NCBI GenBank assembly: GCA_023266115.1
Contig: JAHFRU010000013.1
Span: forward strand, 1-64,000
DNA from: Gammaproteobacteria bacterium
Lineage (GTDB): Bacteria; Pseudomonadota; Gammaproteobacteria; VBWC01
Reading direction: 5' to 3'
DNA length: 64,000 bases
The position numbers were made by a program, and so were the translations under genes. The notes below the pieces were generated by a model that saw only the letters and a program-made list of their open reading frames with translations, was not told the origin of the DNA and did not search any database. Position 1 is the first letter of the stretch, and every line of letters begins with the position of its first letter. Positions 20,297-29,742 of the stretch are shown piece after piece.

Positions 20297-20711
20297 TCAC
20301 ATGCGCCACGTTTTCCAGGAAATCGCATAGGTCTGGTCGATTTTCGGAATATGATTCGTTAACCAGTGCTTCGGAAAAACGATCATACCCACAGGCACCC
20401 GCCTGCCAGTCCGATACTGTTCCTGAAATTCAGGCAGCCTGTACCGCAAAATTAGCGTGCTCGGCGATATGGCCTTCCGACCCCGGATATCCAGGCCGGT
20501 TCAGCATACCGTTCTCAACGCGAAAATGGTTGTCGGCGTAGTCCATCAATCCGTCGAGAACCTCGCCGATGACCTGCGGATCGGGCTCCGGTTGTGACGC
20601 TTCGTCATACCATCGGTTGGTTGCGTCCACCAGCCAGCGGTGCTGGATGTCGATGATTCGAAAACCGGTGAGAAACGCGTCGGTCCAGGGCATGAATGCC
20701 ATGATCGTCAT
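20297..20711 (-). pseudogene. Bacteriohemerythrin broken by a one-base frameshift
   Basis: The intact frame (20711 to a stop at 20430) gives 93 residues: MPWTDAFLTGF, IDIQH (His24), DNHFRVE (His62, Glu66) and GHIAEH (His81, His85). These are five of the seven di-iron ligands. The last helix with the final His and Asp is missing. It appears at once in the next frame after the stop: LPEFQEQYRTGRR, then HWLTNHIPKIDQTY, ending at a stop at 20297-20299. The total of 415 bases is 3n+1, fitting one inserted base near 20440 and a normal protein of about 137 residues. It is either a genuine pseudogene or a sequencing error. An internal ATG at 20702 has GGAG upstream and could be the true start. Confidence 0.8.
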
Positions 20712-20892
20712 CTCCGCTCACCGTTTACACCGGATTTTTTCGCGCCAATTCGGCCCCGCTATCGCCAAACCGTGTTTCCCTCTACCCTATCATGGTTTTC
20801 CAGTCCTTAGGGCAGCGACCGGGCTGTTGATATTTTTCCTGCCGAATATCTGCATGGATCACTTGTCATTAGCGATATATATATTTGTTTAC

Positions 20893-20898
20893 TATAAT
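20893..20898 (+). promoter_or_regulatory. Candidate -10 element ahead of the smr gene
   Basis: TATAAT lies 43 bases before the likely smr ATG in an AT-rich patch. The best -35-like hexamer (TTGTCA, 20863-20868) is 24 bases upstream, too far for a standard promoter, so this is a weak call. Confidence 0.35.
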
Positions 20899-20941
20899 TT
20901 TCGCACTTGCAAACAAGCCAAATAATTTTTTGAACGCCGCC

Positions 20942-21490
20942 ATGCCCCGCAAGCCACCCGTATCCGACCTCGACGCACAGTTGTTCCGCGACGCCGTCGC
21001 CGACGTCCGTCCACTGCCGGCACCGGCTGAAAACCAGACCCGGCGCAGTAAACGACCAGCACCGCGACCACAGAAACGGCGCGATGAACGCCCGACGGCA
21101 TCCACACCGTCCAACGAGATGCGCGAGGTCGCGCCGGTCGGCGCGGAAGAATCCCTGGACTTCGTGCGACCCGGGCTGCAGCACAGCCTGTTACGACGGC
21201 TGCGGCGCGGCCAGATTACGCTTGAAGGCAGGCTCGACCTGCATGGCATGACCGCGAATGAAGCGGGCCTGGCGCTCGACCGGTTTATTGAACTCAGCAC
21301 CAGCAATCGCCGCCGTTACGTACTCGTGGTTCACGGCAAGGGACACCGGTCCGCCACCGCCTACCCGGTATTGAAATCGCAGGTAAACGGCTGGTTGCGG
21401 CAACGCCCGGATGTGCTTGCGTTCTACTCGGCGCTGCCCGCGGACGGTGGCACCGGGGCTGTTTACATCCTGCTGAAAACAAGACGGTAG
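20942..21490 (+). CDS. Smr-domain protein
   Basis: A 182-residue protein (start at MPRKPPVSD; an in-frame codon at 20885 would add 19 residues). The first 80 residues are charged and probably disordered. The C-terminal Smr domain (about 100-182) carries LDLHGMTANEAGLALDRF, VLVVHGKG and the terminal VYILLKTRR. Smr proteins bind nucleic acid and some are nucleases; SmrB cleaves mRNA at collided ribosomes, while this stand-alone type is less defined. It lies 85 bases upstream of mfd on the same strand. Confidence 0.88.
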   Translation: MPRKPPVSDLDAQLFRDAVADVRPLPAPAENQTRRSKRPAPRPQKRRDERPTASTPSNEMREVAPVGAEESLDFVRPGLQHSLLRRLRRGQITLEGRLDLHGMTANEAGLALDRFIELSTSNRRRYVLVVHGKGHRSATAYPVLKSQVNGWLRQRPDVLAFYSALPADGGTGAVYILLKTRR

Positions 21491-21575
21491 TTTGCTGCTC
21501 AATATGCCAAAATGCGCCTTTTCCATCGCTCGCTGAAACGCGATAAGTCTCCTTAATCTCGCTGGACCCTGCATC

Positions 21576-24500
21576 ATGCCCGATACGGCTGTCACTGCCG
21601 ACGCTTCCGAACCGCGCGCAAGCCCGCTGGCGCCGCCATTACCGTCTGAACCGGGCGACCGTATCGCATGGGGCCGGCTTTACGGCAGTAGCGACGGACT
21701 TGTCGTCGCGATGGCGGCGCACCGGCACCACGCGCCGGTGGTACTGATCACGGCCGATGCCCGCACGTCTGCGCGTGTGACGCAGGAGCTCGAGTTCTTC
21801 AATCCGGATCCGCAGAACCTGCCGCTGCTGACTTTTCCGGATTGGGAGACATTGCCGTACGACGCGTTTTCGCCCCACCAGGACATCGTCTCGGAACGGC
21901 TGGCGTCGTTATACCGCCTGCCACGGCTGACCCACGGCGTGCTCGTGGTATCCGTAACGACCGCGATGCACCGGTTGCTGCCGCACGACTATCTGGACCG
22001 GTCGAGCCTGATGCTCGACGTTGGCGAGAAACTTGATCCCACGGTCATGCGCGACCGCTTCACCACGTGCGGTTACCGTTGCGTCTCGCAAGTGATGGAG
22101 CACGGCGAGTTTGCCGTGCGCGGCAATCTTGTCGATCTGTTCCCGATGGGCAGCGACATCCCCTACCGCATCGACCTGTTCGACGACGAGGTCGAGAGCA
22201 TTCGCGCCTTCGACCCCGAAACACAGCGATCGATGGCCAGCGTAGCCTCCGTGCGCCTGCTGCCGGCACGCGAGTTTCCGCTCGACGAAGCGGCCGTCGC
22301 CCGCTTCCGCGAAAACTATCGCGCGACCTTCGAGGGTGATCCGCGACGCAGCATTATCTATCGGGACGTCAGCAACGGCATTGCGCCGGCAGGTATCGAA
22401 TACTACCTGCCGTTGTTCTTCGACAACACCGCAACGCTGTTTGACTATCTGCCCAGGAACACCCTGTTCATTATCAGCGACGGGGCCAGGGAGGCGGCCG
22501 ATCGGTTCTGGCTCGATGCCGTGGAACGATACGAGCAACATCGCCTCGATCCCGAGCGCCCGCCGTTGCCGCCGCAACAGATTTACCTGCAGTCACCCGA
22601 ATTCTTCCAGTTGGCCGGCAAGCTGCCGCGCGTCGCCCTCGGTCACTTTGAGCTGGAGAAACGTGCCGGCTTTTACAACATGGCGACCCAGGCTGTGCCG
22701 ACCCTGACGATCCAGCACCGGGCCGCAGAACCGGCCGCGGCTCTGACGACGTTTCTAAAGAATTTTGACGGACGCGCGCTGTTTGCCGCTGAAAGCGCCG
22801 GCCGGCGCGAAACTCTGCTGGAACTGCTCCGTCAGTACCGCGTGCATCCCGCGCCGTTTGAGCGCTGGCAGGCATTTCTGGATAGCTCCGCACCGGTCGG
22901 CATCACCGTGGCTGCGCTGGAGAACGGGTTGATGCTCGAGAACCCGTCCATCGCCGTCATTGCCGAAGTGCAGCTGTTCGGCGAGCAGGCCATGCAGCGC
23001 CGCCGCCGCAAGGCACGTACCCGCGACTCCGACGCCGTGGTACGTAACCTGACCGAGCTGGAGATCGGCGCGCCGGTCGTACACGAAGACTATGGCGTGG
23101 GCCGTTACCAGGGGTTGCAGATACTCGACGTAGGAGGATCAACGACGGAGTTTCTGACGCTTACTTACGCCGATGGCGACAAACTCTACGTACCGGTCGC
23201 GTCGCTGCATCTGATCAGCCGTTACACCGGCGCGTCTCCCGAGCACGCTCCGTTGCACAGGCTCGGTGGCGAGCAGTGGCAACGCGCCAAGCGGCGCGCT
23301 GCCGAACGCGTCCGCGATGTCGCCGCCGAGTTGCTGGATATCTACGCCCGACGCGCCGCACGCAGCGGCCATGCGTTTCCGGTGGCCGACGACGAATACG
23401 CCGGCTTCTCGGCCACTTTTCCGTTCGAGGAAACGCCGGACCAGCAGTCGGCGATCGATGCGGTACTGGCCGACATGCGACGCGAACAACCCATGGACCG
23501 CTTGGTGTGCGGCGACGTCGGCTTCGGTAAGACCGAAGTGGCGATGCGCGCGGCATTCGTCGCGACCCAGGGGGGCAAGCAGGTCGCGGTCCTCGTGCCG
23601 ACGACGCTGCTCGCGCAACAGCATTTCCAGAATTTCCAGGATCGATTCGCCGACTGGCCGGTACGCATCGACCTGTTGTCGCGATTCCGCAGCCGCAAGG
23701 AACAGGCGGCGGTATTGCACGAGCTTGAGGACGGCAGGCTCGATATCGTCATCGGCACGCATAAGCTCCTGCAGGAAAACGTCCGGTTTTCCCGGCTGGG
23801 TCTGGTGATACTCGACGAAGAGCATCGCTTCGGTGTCCGGCAGAAAGAGCGCATGAAGGCGCTGCGTTCGGAGGTGGATGTGCTGACACTGACCGCGACG
23901 CCCATTCCACGCACTCTTAATATGGCGTTATCCGGCATCCGCGATCTGTCGATCATCGCAACGCCGCCGGCGCACCGTCTTGCTATCAAGACATTTGTCA
24001 GCGAATGGAACGATCCGCTGATCCGCGAGGCCATTCTGCGTGAAATACGCCGCGGCGGGCAGGTGTATTTTCTGCACAATCAGGTCGAATCGATCGAGAA
24101 CACGGCTCGCAAACTCGCCCAGCTGGTGCCGGAGGTCGAGATACGGGTGGCGCACGGCCAGATGCGCGAGCGTGACCTTGAACGCGTCATGCTGGACTTC
24201 TACCACCAGCGTTTCAATGTGCTGGTATGCAGCACGATCATCGAAAGCGGCATCGACATCCCGACGGCGAATACCATCATCATCAATCGCGCCGATCGGC
24301 TCGGACTGGCGCAGCTGTACCAGCTGCGCGGGCGCGTCGGGCGTTCGCACCATCGCGCCTACGCCTACCTGCTGGTGCCGCCGCGCAACGCGATGACGGC
24401 AGACGCGATAAAGCGCCTGGAGGCCATCGAGTCGCTGGAAGAGCTCGGTGCCGGATTCATGCTGGCGACGCACGATCTTGAAATCCGCGGTGCCGGCGAA

Positions 24501-25064
24501 TTGCTTGGCGATGAACAGAGCGGCCAGATACACGAGATCGGCTTTACACTCTATACCCAATTGCTGGAACGGGCCGTGGCGGCGCTGAAATTGGGGCAGC
24601 AGCCGGACCTCGACAAGCCGCTGACGCATGGCGCCGAGGTCGACCTGGGTATTCCGGCGCTGATTACCGCCGATTATTTGCCGGATGTTCATAGCCGGCT
24701 GGTGATGTACAAGCGCATCGCGAATGCCGCATCAATCGAGGAGTTGCGAGACCTGCAGGTCGAAATGATTGATCGCTTCGGTCTGCTGCCGGAGGCCACC
24801 AGGAACCTGTTCGCGATCACCGAGCTGAAAGTGCAGGCGCAACCACTGGGGATACGCAAGATAGAAGCGGGGAATGACGGCGGCAGAATTATTTTCGATG
24901 AGCAGCCACGGATTGACGCCGCGAAAATCATCCAGCTGGTGCAGAAACAACCGCAGGTCTATCGGCTGCAGGGGCAGGAAAAACTGCGTTTCAGCATGAA
25001 ACTCCCGGCGGGTGCGCAACGGGTTCAGGCGGTCGCCAGGGTGCTCGACGCGATAACGCCCTGA
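21576..25064 (+). CDS. mfd: Transcription-repair coupling factor
   Basis: A 1162-residue Mfd of normal length. The N-terminal UvrB-like module (about 1-350; FPDWETLPYDAFSPHQD) is followed by the RNA-polymerase interaction domain (about 485-560; VVHEDYGVGRYQGLQ). The RecG-like translocase has Walker A GDVGFGKTEVAMRA (around residue 645), DEEHRFGVRQKE (around 746) and TATPIPRTL. The TRCF C-terminal domain (about 1010-1120) ends the protein. Mfd pushes stalled RNA polymerase off lesions and recruits UvrA; uvrB is in this window. It is convergent with the chemoreceptor gene, 14 bases apart. Confidence 0.98.
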   Translation: MPDTAVTADASEPRASPLAPPLPSEPGDRIAWGRLYGSSDGLVVAMAAHRHHAPVVLITADARTSARVTQELEFFNPDPQNLPLLTFPDWETLPYDAFSPHQDIVSERLASLYRLPRLTHGVLVVSVTTAMHRLLPHDYLDRSSLMLDVGEKLDPTVMRDRFTTCGYRCVSQVMEHGEFAVRGNLVDLFPMGSDIPYRIDLFDDEVESIRAFDPETQRSMASVASVRLLPAREFPLDEAAVARFRENYRATFEGDPRRSIIYRDVSNGIAPAGIEYYLPLFFDNTATLFDYLPRNTLFIISDGAREAADRFWLDAVERYEQHRLDPERPPLPPQQIYLQSPEFFQLAGKLPRVALGHFELEKRAGFYNMATQAVPTLTIQHRAAEPAAALTTFLKNFDGRALFAAESAGRRETLLELLRQYRVHPAPFERWQAFLDSSAPVGITVAALENGLMLENPSIAVIAEVQLFGEQAMQRRRRKARTRDSDAVVRNLTELEIGAPVVHEDYGVGRYQGLQILDVGGSTTEFLTLTYADGDKLYVPVASLHLISRYTGASPEHAPLHRLGGEQWQRAKRRAAERVRDVAAELLDIYARRAARSGHAFPVADDEYAGFSATFPFEETPDQQSAIDAVLADMRREQPMDRLVCGDVGFGKTEVAMRAAFVATQGGKQVAVLVPTTLLAQQHFQNFQDRFADWPVRIDLLSRFRSRKEQAAVLHELEDGRLDIVIGTHKLLQENVRFSRLGLVILDEEHRFGVRQKERMKALRSEVDVLTLTATPIPRTLNMALSGIRDLSIIATPPAHRLAIKTFVSEWNDPLIREAILREIRRGGQVYFLHNQVESIENTARKLAQLVPEVEIRVAHGQMRERDLERVMLDFYHQRFNVLVCSTIIESGIDIPTANTIIINRADRLGLAQLYQLRGRVGRSHHRAYAYLLVPPRNAMTADAIKRLEAIESLEELGAGFMLATHDLEIRGAGELLGDEQSGQIHEIGFTLYTQLLERAVAALKLGQQPDLDKPLTHGAEVDLGIPALITADYLPDVHSRLVMYKRIANAASIEELRDLQVEMIDRFGLLPEATRNLFAITELKVQAQPLGIRKIEAGNDGGRIIFDEQPRIDAAKIIQLVQKQPQVYRLQGQEKLRFSMKLPAGAQRVQAVARVLDAITP

Positions 25065-25078
25065 TCTTTTCCGACGAT

Positions 25079-26653
25079 TCAGGTCCGGAACTGAACCACC
25101 AGGCGCTGCAAGCGTGCCGCCAGCTCCTGAACCCGGTCGCTGGCTTTTTTGGTCTGTTCGGCCCCTTCGGACGTTTCCTCGGCATCCTGATGAACGGCGT
25201 GTATCGTTTTGTTTATTTCTTCGGCAACCGAGGTCTGTTCCTCCGCAGCTGTAGCGATCTGGTCCGTCATCGACCGTATGGTGGTAATCATCTCCATGAT
25301 GTTTTCCAATGAGCTGCCGGCGTCCGCCGCATGCTCGACGCTCTCTTTCGCCTTCATCTGACTCAACTGCATGGTCTTTGCCGCCCGCGAAGCATCCTGC
25401 TGCAGCGTCTCGATGATTTCCTTTATTTCCGCGGTCGATTGCTGCGTACGATGCGACAGATTACGCACCTCATCGGCAACCACGGCGAAACCGCGCCCCT
25501 GCTCTCCGGCCCGTGCGGCCTCGATCGCTGCGTTCAATGCCAGCAGATTGGTCTGGTCGGCGATACCGCGAATCACATCGAGCACCTTGCCGATGTCTCC
25601 ACTGCGCGTCTCGACGGTCTTGATCATGCCCGCCAGCCGCTCGACTTCCTCCGCGAGTCCGTCGATCTTGTTGACGGTCTCCATGACGATGACCTTGCCG
25701 GTTTGTGCTGTCGTTTCGGCAATGATCGCTGCCTGCGCGGTCTCGATGGTGTTTCTGGCAATCTCCTGCACTGCCGATGACATCTGGTTCATCGCGGCGG
25801 CTGCCTGTTCGGCATGCACCTGATTCCGGCCCATCACCATACTGGCTTGCCCGGTGATGCTCGTCATGCGTACCGAGGCGTCCGCGAGTTCGCTTGACGC
25901 ATCGGCAACGCGACCGAGCGCAGTGCGGATGCGCGCTTTAAGAATTTTTACCACGACGCGCAGTTGCACGAAGTCGTCATATTCGCCGCCGAACATTCTG
26001 TTTGACAGCGCGTTATCCATGACGTTACGGGTTTCGTGGGCCAGGCGCGCCATAGGTTTGGCGAGAACGTGACTGGCGAGGAACGACAGCACAATAGTAC
26101 AAAATGCACCCGCGGCGCCGACACCAAATCCGGCATTCGCATACCATGCGAGCATCAGCTGCGGCGGCATCGCAACGAGCAGCATGCACAGACCTATTTT
26201 TGAGCGCAGGCTGGAATCGCTGTAGCGCGGAATCCGCGGTCCCGACCCGCGTAATCGTGCGTATACCGTCTCCGCGCGTCTGATGTCATCCCGATCCGCT
26301 GGCGTCCGGACCGACTGGTAACCGACTACCTGCTGCCTGTCGTCATACAGCGGACAGACATACGCCTCTACCCAGTAGTGATCGCCGTTCTTGCAGCGGT
26401 TCTTGATAACCCCCAGCCATTGCCGCCCGGCCTTCAGGTTACCCCAGAAATCGGCGTATACCCCCGGCGGAACATCCGGGTGACGAACAATATTATGACT
26501 CTGACCGAGCAGTTCATCACGCGAAAACCCTGACACACGCACAAAGTCGTCGTTGACGTAGGTCACGACCCCGTTCATATCCGTTGCCGAAATCAGGATT
26601 TTGCCGCTATCCAGATGCTGCTCGACACCGGTCACCGGCTGGTTGTTTTTCAT
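25079..26653 (-). CDS. Aer-like PAS-domain methyl-accepting chemotaxis protein
   Basis: A 524-residue receptor. The N-terminal PAS domain (about 15-125) reads [20 protein letters not shown], then [27 protein letters not shown] and YQSVRTP, the Aer pattern for redox sensing by FAD. A hydrophobic segment at about 150-195 would anchor it without a periplasmic domain. The signalling tip is [20 protein letters not shown] and [20 protein letters not shown], and a coiled coil runs to the end. It would signal to CheA/CheW for energy taxis. No che genes are nearby. Confidence 0.9.
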   Translation of the reverse strand: MKNNQPVTGVEQHLDSGKILISATDMNGVVTYVNDDFVRVSGFSRDELLGQSHNIVRHPDVPPGVYADFWGNLKAGRQWLGVIKNRCKNGDHYWVEAYVCPLYDDRQQVVGYQSVRTPADRDDIRRAETVYARLRGSGPRIPRYSDSSLRSKIGLCMLLVAMPPQLMLAWYANAGFGVGAAGAFCTIVLSFLASHVLAKPMARLAHETRNVMDNALSNRMFGGEYDDFVQLRVVVKILKARIRTALGRVADASSELADASVRMTSITGQASMVMGRNQVHAEQAAAAMNQMSSAVQEIARNTIETAQAAIIAETTAQTGKVIVMETVNKIDGLAEEVERLAGMIKTVETRSGDIGKVLDVIRGIADQTNLLALNAAIEAARAGEQGRGFAVVADEVRNLSHRTQQSTAEIKEIIETLQQDASRAAKTMQLSQMKAKESVEHAADAGSSLENIMEMITTIRSMTDQIATAAEEQTSVAEEINKTIHAVHQDAEETSEGAEQTKKASDRVQELAARLQRLVVQFRT

Positions 26654-26827
26654 GACAAATACGCGACGTGGCGCGCTGGTCTAATCCGATTGAGTAAATT
26701 TTAGAAATCCCTGCCCAGGGACGCCCCCTCCCATGTATCGGTAGACAGACACAAAACCTTTATAGCCGAAGAGTCGCCGGGAAAATGGCTCGGGCAGTGG
26801 CTACATCGGCATCACGGACCGGGGCGC

Positions 26828-27370
26828 CTAACTCTCGGGAAAAGACTCCGGTTGGCCGGATTCCGCCAGTTCGTCGTCGAAACCGAACATGCGCATATCC
26901 CGGATACGCTGCGGATAGAGGATACCATCGAGATGGTCGCACTCATGCTGTACGACGCGCGCGTGAAATCCGTCGACCTTCCGGTCAATGATATTCCCGT
27001 GCTGATCCATGCCGCGGTACCGGATCGCGAGATATCGGGGAACGAGACCCCGCATGCCGGGAACGCTCAGACACCCTTCCCAGCCTTCCTCGAGGCCGTC
27101 GTCGAGCACGGTAATTTCCGGATTGATCAACACGGTGGTCGGCACCGGTTCGACATCCGGGTAACGCGGATTGGCGTCAACGCCGAATATGACGACACGC
27201 AGCCCGACACCGATCTGCGGCGCGGCCAGCCCGGCCCCGTCGGCTGCGGCCATCGTATCGAACATATCGCTAATCAGGGCCTCGAGCGCCGGGGTATTGA
27301 ACTCCGTCACCGCGATAGCGGTGTTCAGCAACGTCTGTTCACCGATACGCAGAATCTTTTTAATGGCCAT
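26828..27370 (-). CDS. def: Peptide deformylase
   Basis: A 180-residue enzyme with all three family motifs: GAGLAAPQ (residues 45-52), EGCLS (98-102, Cys100 as metal ligand) and HECDH (142-146, His142 and His146 as ligands, Glu143 catalytic). It removes the formyl group from nascent proteins. The C-terminal tail after IRDMR is short. It stands alone and divergent from the CsiV-like gene, and is not beside fmt. Confidence 0.96.
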   Translation of the reverse strand: MAIKKILRIGEQTLLNTAIAVTEFNTPALEALISDMFDTMAAADGAGLAAPQIGVGLRVVIFGVDANPRYPDVEPVPTTVLINPEITVLDDGLEEGWEGCLSVPGMRGLVPRYLAIRYRGMDQHGNIIDRKVDGFHARVVQHECDHLDGILYPQRIRDMRMFGFDDELAESGQPESFPES

Positions 27371-27455
27371 AGGTCAAGACTTGGCTACAATAGTGGCTGC
27401 CCGGGGGGACAATACGGGATTACCGGAACATTACCAAACAATCTATTTTAAAATA

Positions 27456-28349
27456 ATGATGCACATTCTGACCGTTTTTCTGCTCGTTTGGTTCACCGGC
27501 AGCGCCTATGCAGCCGAAGACATCCAGTGGTTTGAAGTCGAGCTGATTGTATTTAAATACATGGCCGGCGAGAATACTGCCAGCGAACGATGGCCGGCCG
27601 ATCCTGGAACACCTTCTCTGCAAGACGCGGTTATTCTACGGCCGTCCAGCACGCTGTCACTCAAGAGCGGCGCGGATGGCAAGCCGGAGCTGGCAGCGGT
27701 CAATCCCGCCATCGCACATCGTTTCGTCCCGCTGTCGGCGCCCGGGGGTTCCGTGGCAACGCCCGCCGCCGGCGCCATCGGCCAGGGTCCCGCAAGGTCC
27801 GGTATCGTCAAGGTCCAGGTCTATCCGGAGCCGTTCGAACTGATCGATGAAAAGTCGCTACGGTTGTCCGGCGCATTACGCTCTTTACGGCGATCGACCG
27901 CCTATGAACCGTTGCTGCACGTCGGCTGGGTCCAGCCCGGAACGGTCAAGAATGGCAGCGTGTACATTAGTGCCGGAACCGCCGGGAATAAAACGCTGGA
28001 AGGAATCGTACAAGTCAATCTGAGCCGCTACCTGCACCTTGCGGTCGATCTGGTCCTGCGTGAAGCCGATCTCCGTCCTGCTTCGATGGCGGCGGCTACC
28101 GGCATAGAACAAGCCCTAAACCCCGTGACCACGTTCCGGCTAACGGAATCGCGCCGCATGCGCAGTCAGGAACTGCATTATTTTGATCACCCGAAATTCG
28201 GGGTCATCGCGCAGATAACGCCGTACGAACCACCGGTCATCGAGATGTCGGGGCCTGTACCAACCCCGCGCCCCGATGCGCTTCCGGGCGGCGCATCACC
28301 GACAGTTCCGGATTCGTCCAAAGCGGTAGCGCCGCCACCAAGACCCTGA
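27456..28349 (+). CDS. csiV: CsiV-family periplasmic protein
   Basis: A 297-residue secreted protein. The signal peptide MMHILTVFLLVWFTGSAYA precedes EDIQWFEVELIVFK, the family start. A beta-rich middle region and a long mid-chain segment (LHVGWVQPG, VQVNLSRYLHLAVDLVLRE, RRMRSQELHYFDHPKFGVIAQI) match CsiV proteins. These were described in Vibrio as peptidoglycan-binding factors needed with the LpoA/PBP1A system and D-amino acids. The C-terminal 45 residues are Pro-rich. The start at 27456 follows from the signal peptide. Position near mfd, a thioinosine phosphorylase and nagZ is the usual neighbourhood of this family. Confidence 0.75.
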   Translation: MMHILTVFLLVWFTGSAYAAEDIQWFEVELIVFKYMAGENTASERWPADPGTPSLQDAVILRPSSTLSLKSGADGKPELAAVNPAIAHRFVPLSAPGGSVATPAAGAIGQGPARSGIVKVQVYPEPFELIDEKSLRLSGALRSLRRSTAYEPLLHVGWVQPGTVKNGSVYISAGTAGNKTLEGIVQVNLSRYLHLAVDLVLREADLRPASMAAATGIEQALNPVTTFRLTESRRMRSQELHYFDHPKFGVIAQITPYEPPVIEMSGPVPTPRPDALPGGASPTVPDSSKAVAPPPRP

Positions 28350-28372
28350 GCGGTACTCGGCCAACGGCCCGA

Positions 28373-29113
28373 TCAGAGCAGCGGCACAAGATGTTCCAGC
28401 AATGTGCGCACATTTTCCATTCCGCTCTTGAGGTGCTGCTCGATCTGGCGCATGGTGATCACGCCATCGCCTCTGCCGGCAGCCATGTTCGCGATAACGG
28501 CACAGGTCGCGTAGGATAAATCAAGCTCCCGTGCCAGCACCGCTTCAGGCATACCCGTCATACCGACTATGGTGCAGCCATCGCTCTCCAAACGGTTGAT
28601 CTCGGCCGCCGTCTCCAGTCGCGGGCCTTGCGTCGCACCGTAGGTTCCTTCCTCGGCGATATCGAGCCGTGCTGCCTTCGCGGCCTTGATAATCAGGTCG
28701 CGCAGATCGTTACCGTATGGATAGGTAAAATCGACATGGGTAACATGTGTGAGCCCGTCTTCGAAAAAGGTGTTCGCCCGTGACCACGTGTAGTCGATAA
28801 TCTGGTCGGGGACCACCAGCCGCCCGGGCACCATGTCGGTACGAATACCGCCGACGGCGGCAACAGCGATTACCTTTGTCACGCCCGTTTCTTTCAGCGC
28901 GCTGATATTCGCGCGGTAATTGATGCGATGCGGCGGTATGTTGTGCCCGGAACCGTGACGCGGCAGGAACACGACCTCCTTTCCTCCCAGCTCACCGTAG
29001 GTAAGCGGACCAGACGGTTCGCCATAGGGCGTATGCACGACCTCGCGCCGGACGATGTGGAGATTATGCAGCGAGGTGAGCCCCGTTCCACCGATAATGG
29101 CAAGTTCAGGCAT
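28373..29113 (-). CDS. S-methyl-5'-thioinosine phosphorylase
   Basis: A 246-residue PNP/MTAP-family protein. It has IGGTGLTSL with the phosphate-binding T, PRHGSGHNIPPHRINYRAN, and MTGMPEAVLARELDLSYA (185-202). At the base-recognition position, where MTAP has Asp in TDYD, this protein has Asn209 (VIANMAAGRG). Asn at this place is known to favour 6-oxopurines, as in the Pseudomonas methylthioinosine phosphorylase. It would cleave methylthioinosine from polyamine by-products to hypoxanthine and methylthioribose-1-phosphate. The adjacent hpt gene then salvages the base. The eight-base overlap with hpt supports a shared operon. Confidence 0.88.
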   Translation of the reverse strand: MPELAIIGGTGLTSLHNLHIVRREVVHTPYGEPSGPLTYGELGGKEVVFLPRHGSGHNIPPHRINYRANISALKETGVTKVIAVAAVGGIRTDMVPGRLVVPDQIIDYTWSRANTFFEDGLTHVTHVDFTYPYGNDLRDLIIKAAKAARLDIAEEGTYGATQGPRLETAAEINRLESDGCTIVGMTGMPEAVLARELDLSYATCAVIANMAAGRGDGVITMRQIEQHLKSGMENVRTLLEHLVPLL

Positions 29114-29663
29114 GTTCTTTTACCGCGAATATTCCATTGGCATTGCGCAAATATCCCTTGTAGTCCATTCCGTAACCGAACACGTAGCGATCTTCAACAT
29201 CAAGCCCGACGAAATCGGCTTCCATCCCGTTCTTTCTTTCGTGCAACTTGTTGACGAGTACCGCGATATAAACGGCGATCGCACCGGCAGCCAGGCACTC
29301 ATCGCGGATTGTCTTGAGCGTCACGCCTTCGTCGAGAATGTCATCAATCAGCAGCACGACACGTCCCTTGACCGGTGTTGTCGGCCGCGCGATCCAGCGA
29401 ACTTCGCCACCGCTGGTATCACCGCCATAGCGCGTCGCATGGATATAGTCGATGTGCAATGGAAAATCGAGACGAGGCAACAGCATGCCCATCGGCACCA
29501 TGCCGCCAGTCAGCACGCACAACAATAACGGATTGGTTCCCGCAAGCTTGCCGGATATCGCCGTTCCAAGACTGTCCAGCGCGGCTTCCACCTGGGCTGC
29601 GCTATACAAACAGTCGGCTTCCGCGTGAACGGCCAGTGCCTGCTCGGGGGTCATCATAGACAA
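29106..29663 (-). CDS. hpt: Hypoxanthine-guanine phosphoribosyltransferase
   Basis: A 185-residue phosphoribosyltransferase. The PRPP motif is VLLIDDILDEGVTLKTI (the two Asp of the DDI pair) and the PRTase core is typical. LLCVLTGGMVPMGMLLPRLDF and YIHATRYGG precede the motif, and VFGYGMDYKGYLRN is the C-terminal hypoxanthine/guanine-binding loop. It makes IMP or GMP from the base and PRPP. It lies immediately upstream of the thioinosine phosphorylase, whose product it can consume. Confidence 0.93.
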   Translation of the reverse strand: MSMMTPEQALAVHAEADCLYSAAQVEAALDSLGTAISGKLAGTNPLLLCVLTGGMVPMGMLLPRLDFPLHIDYIHATRYGGDTSGGEVRWIARPTTPVKGRVVLLIDDILDEGVTLKTIRDECLAAGAIAVYIAVLVNKLHERKNGMEADFVGLDVEDRYVFGYGMDYKGYLRNANGIFAVKEHA

Positions 29664-29742
29664 TCCGGTAGTCGCAAACGTCGTTATGTTTCTTGATCCG
29701 GATTATAGGTGGGATGGGCGGGATTGACCACCCTGCGCCCGA

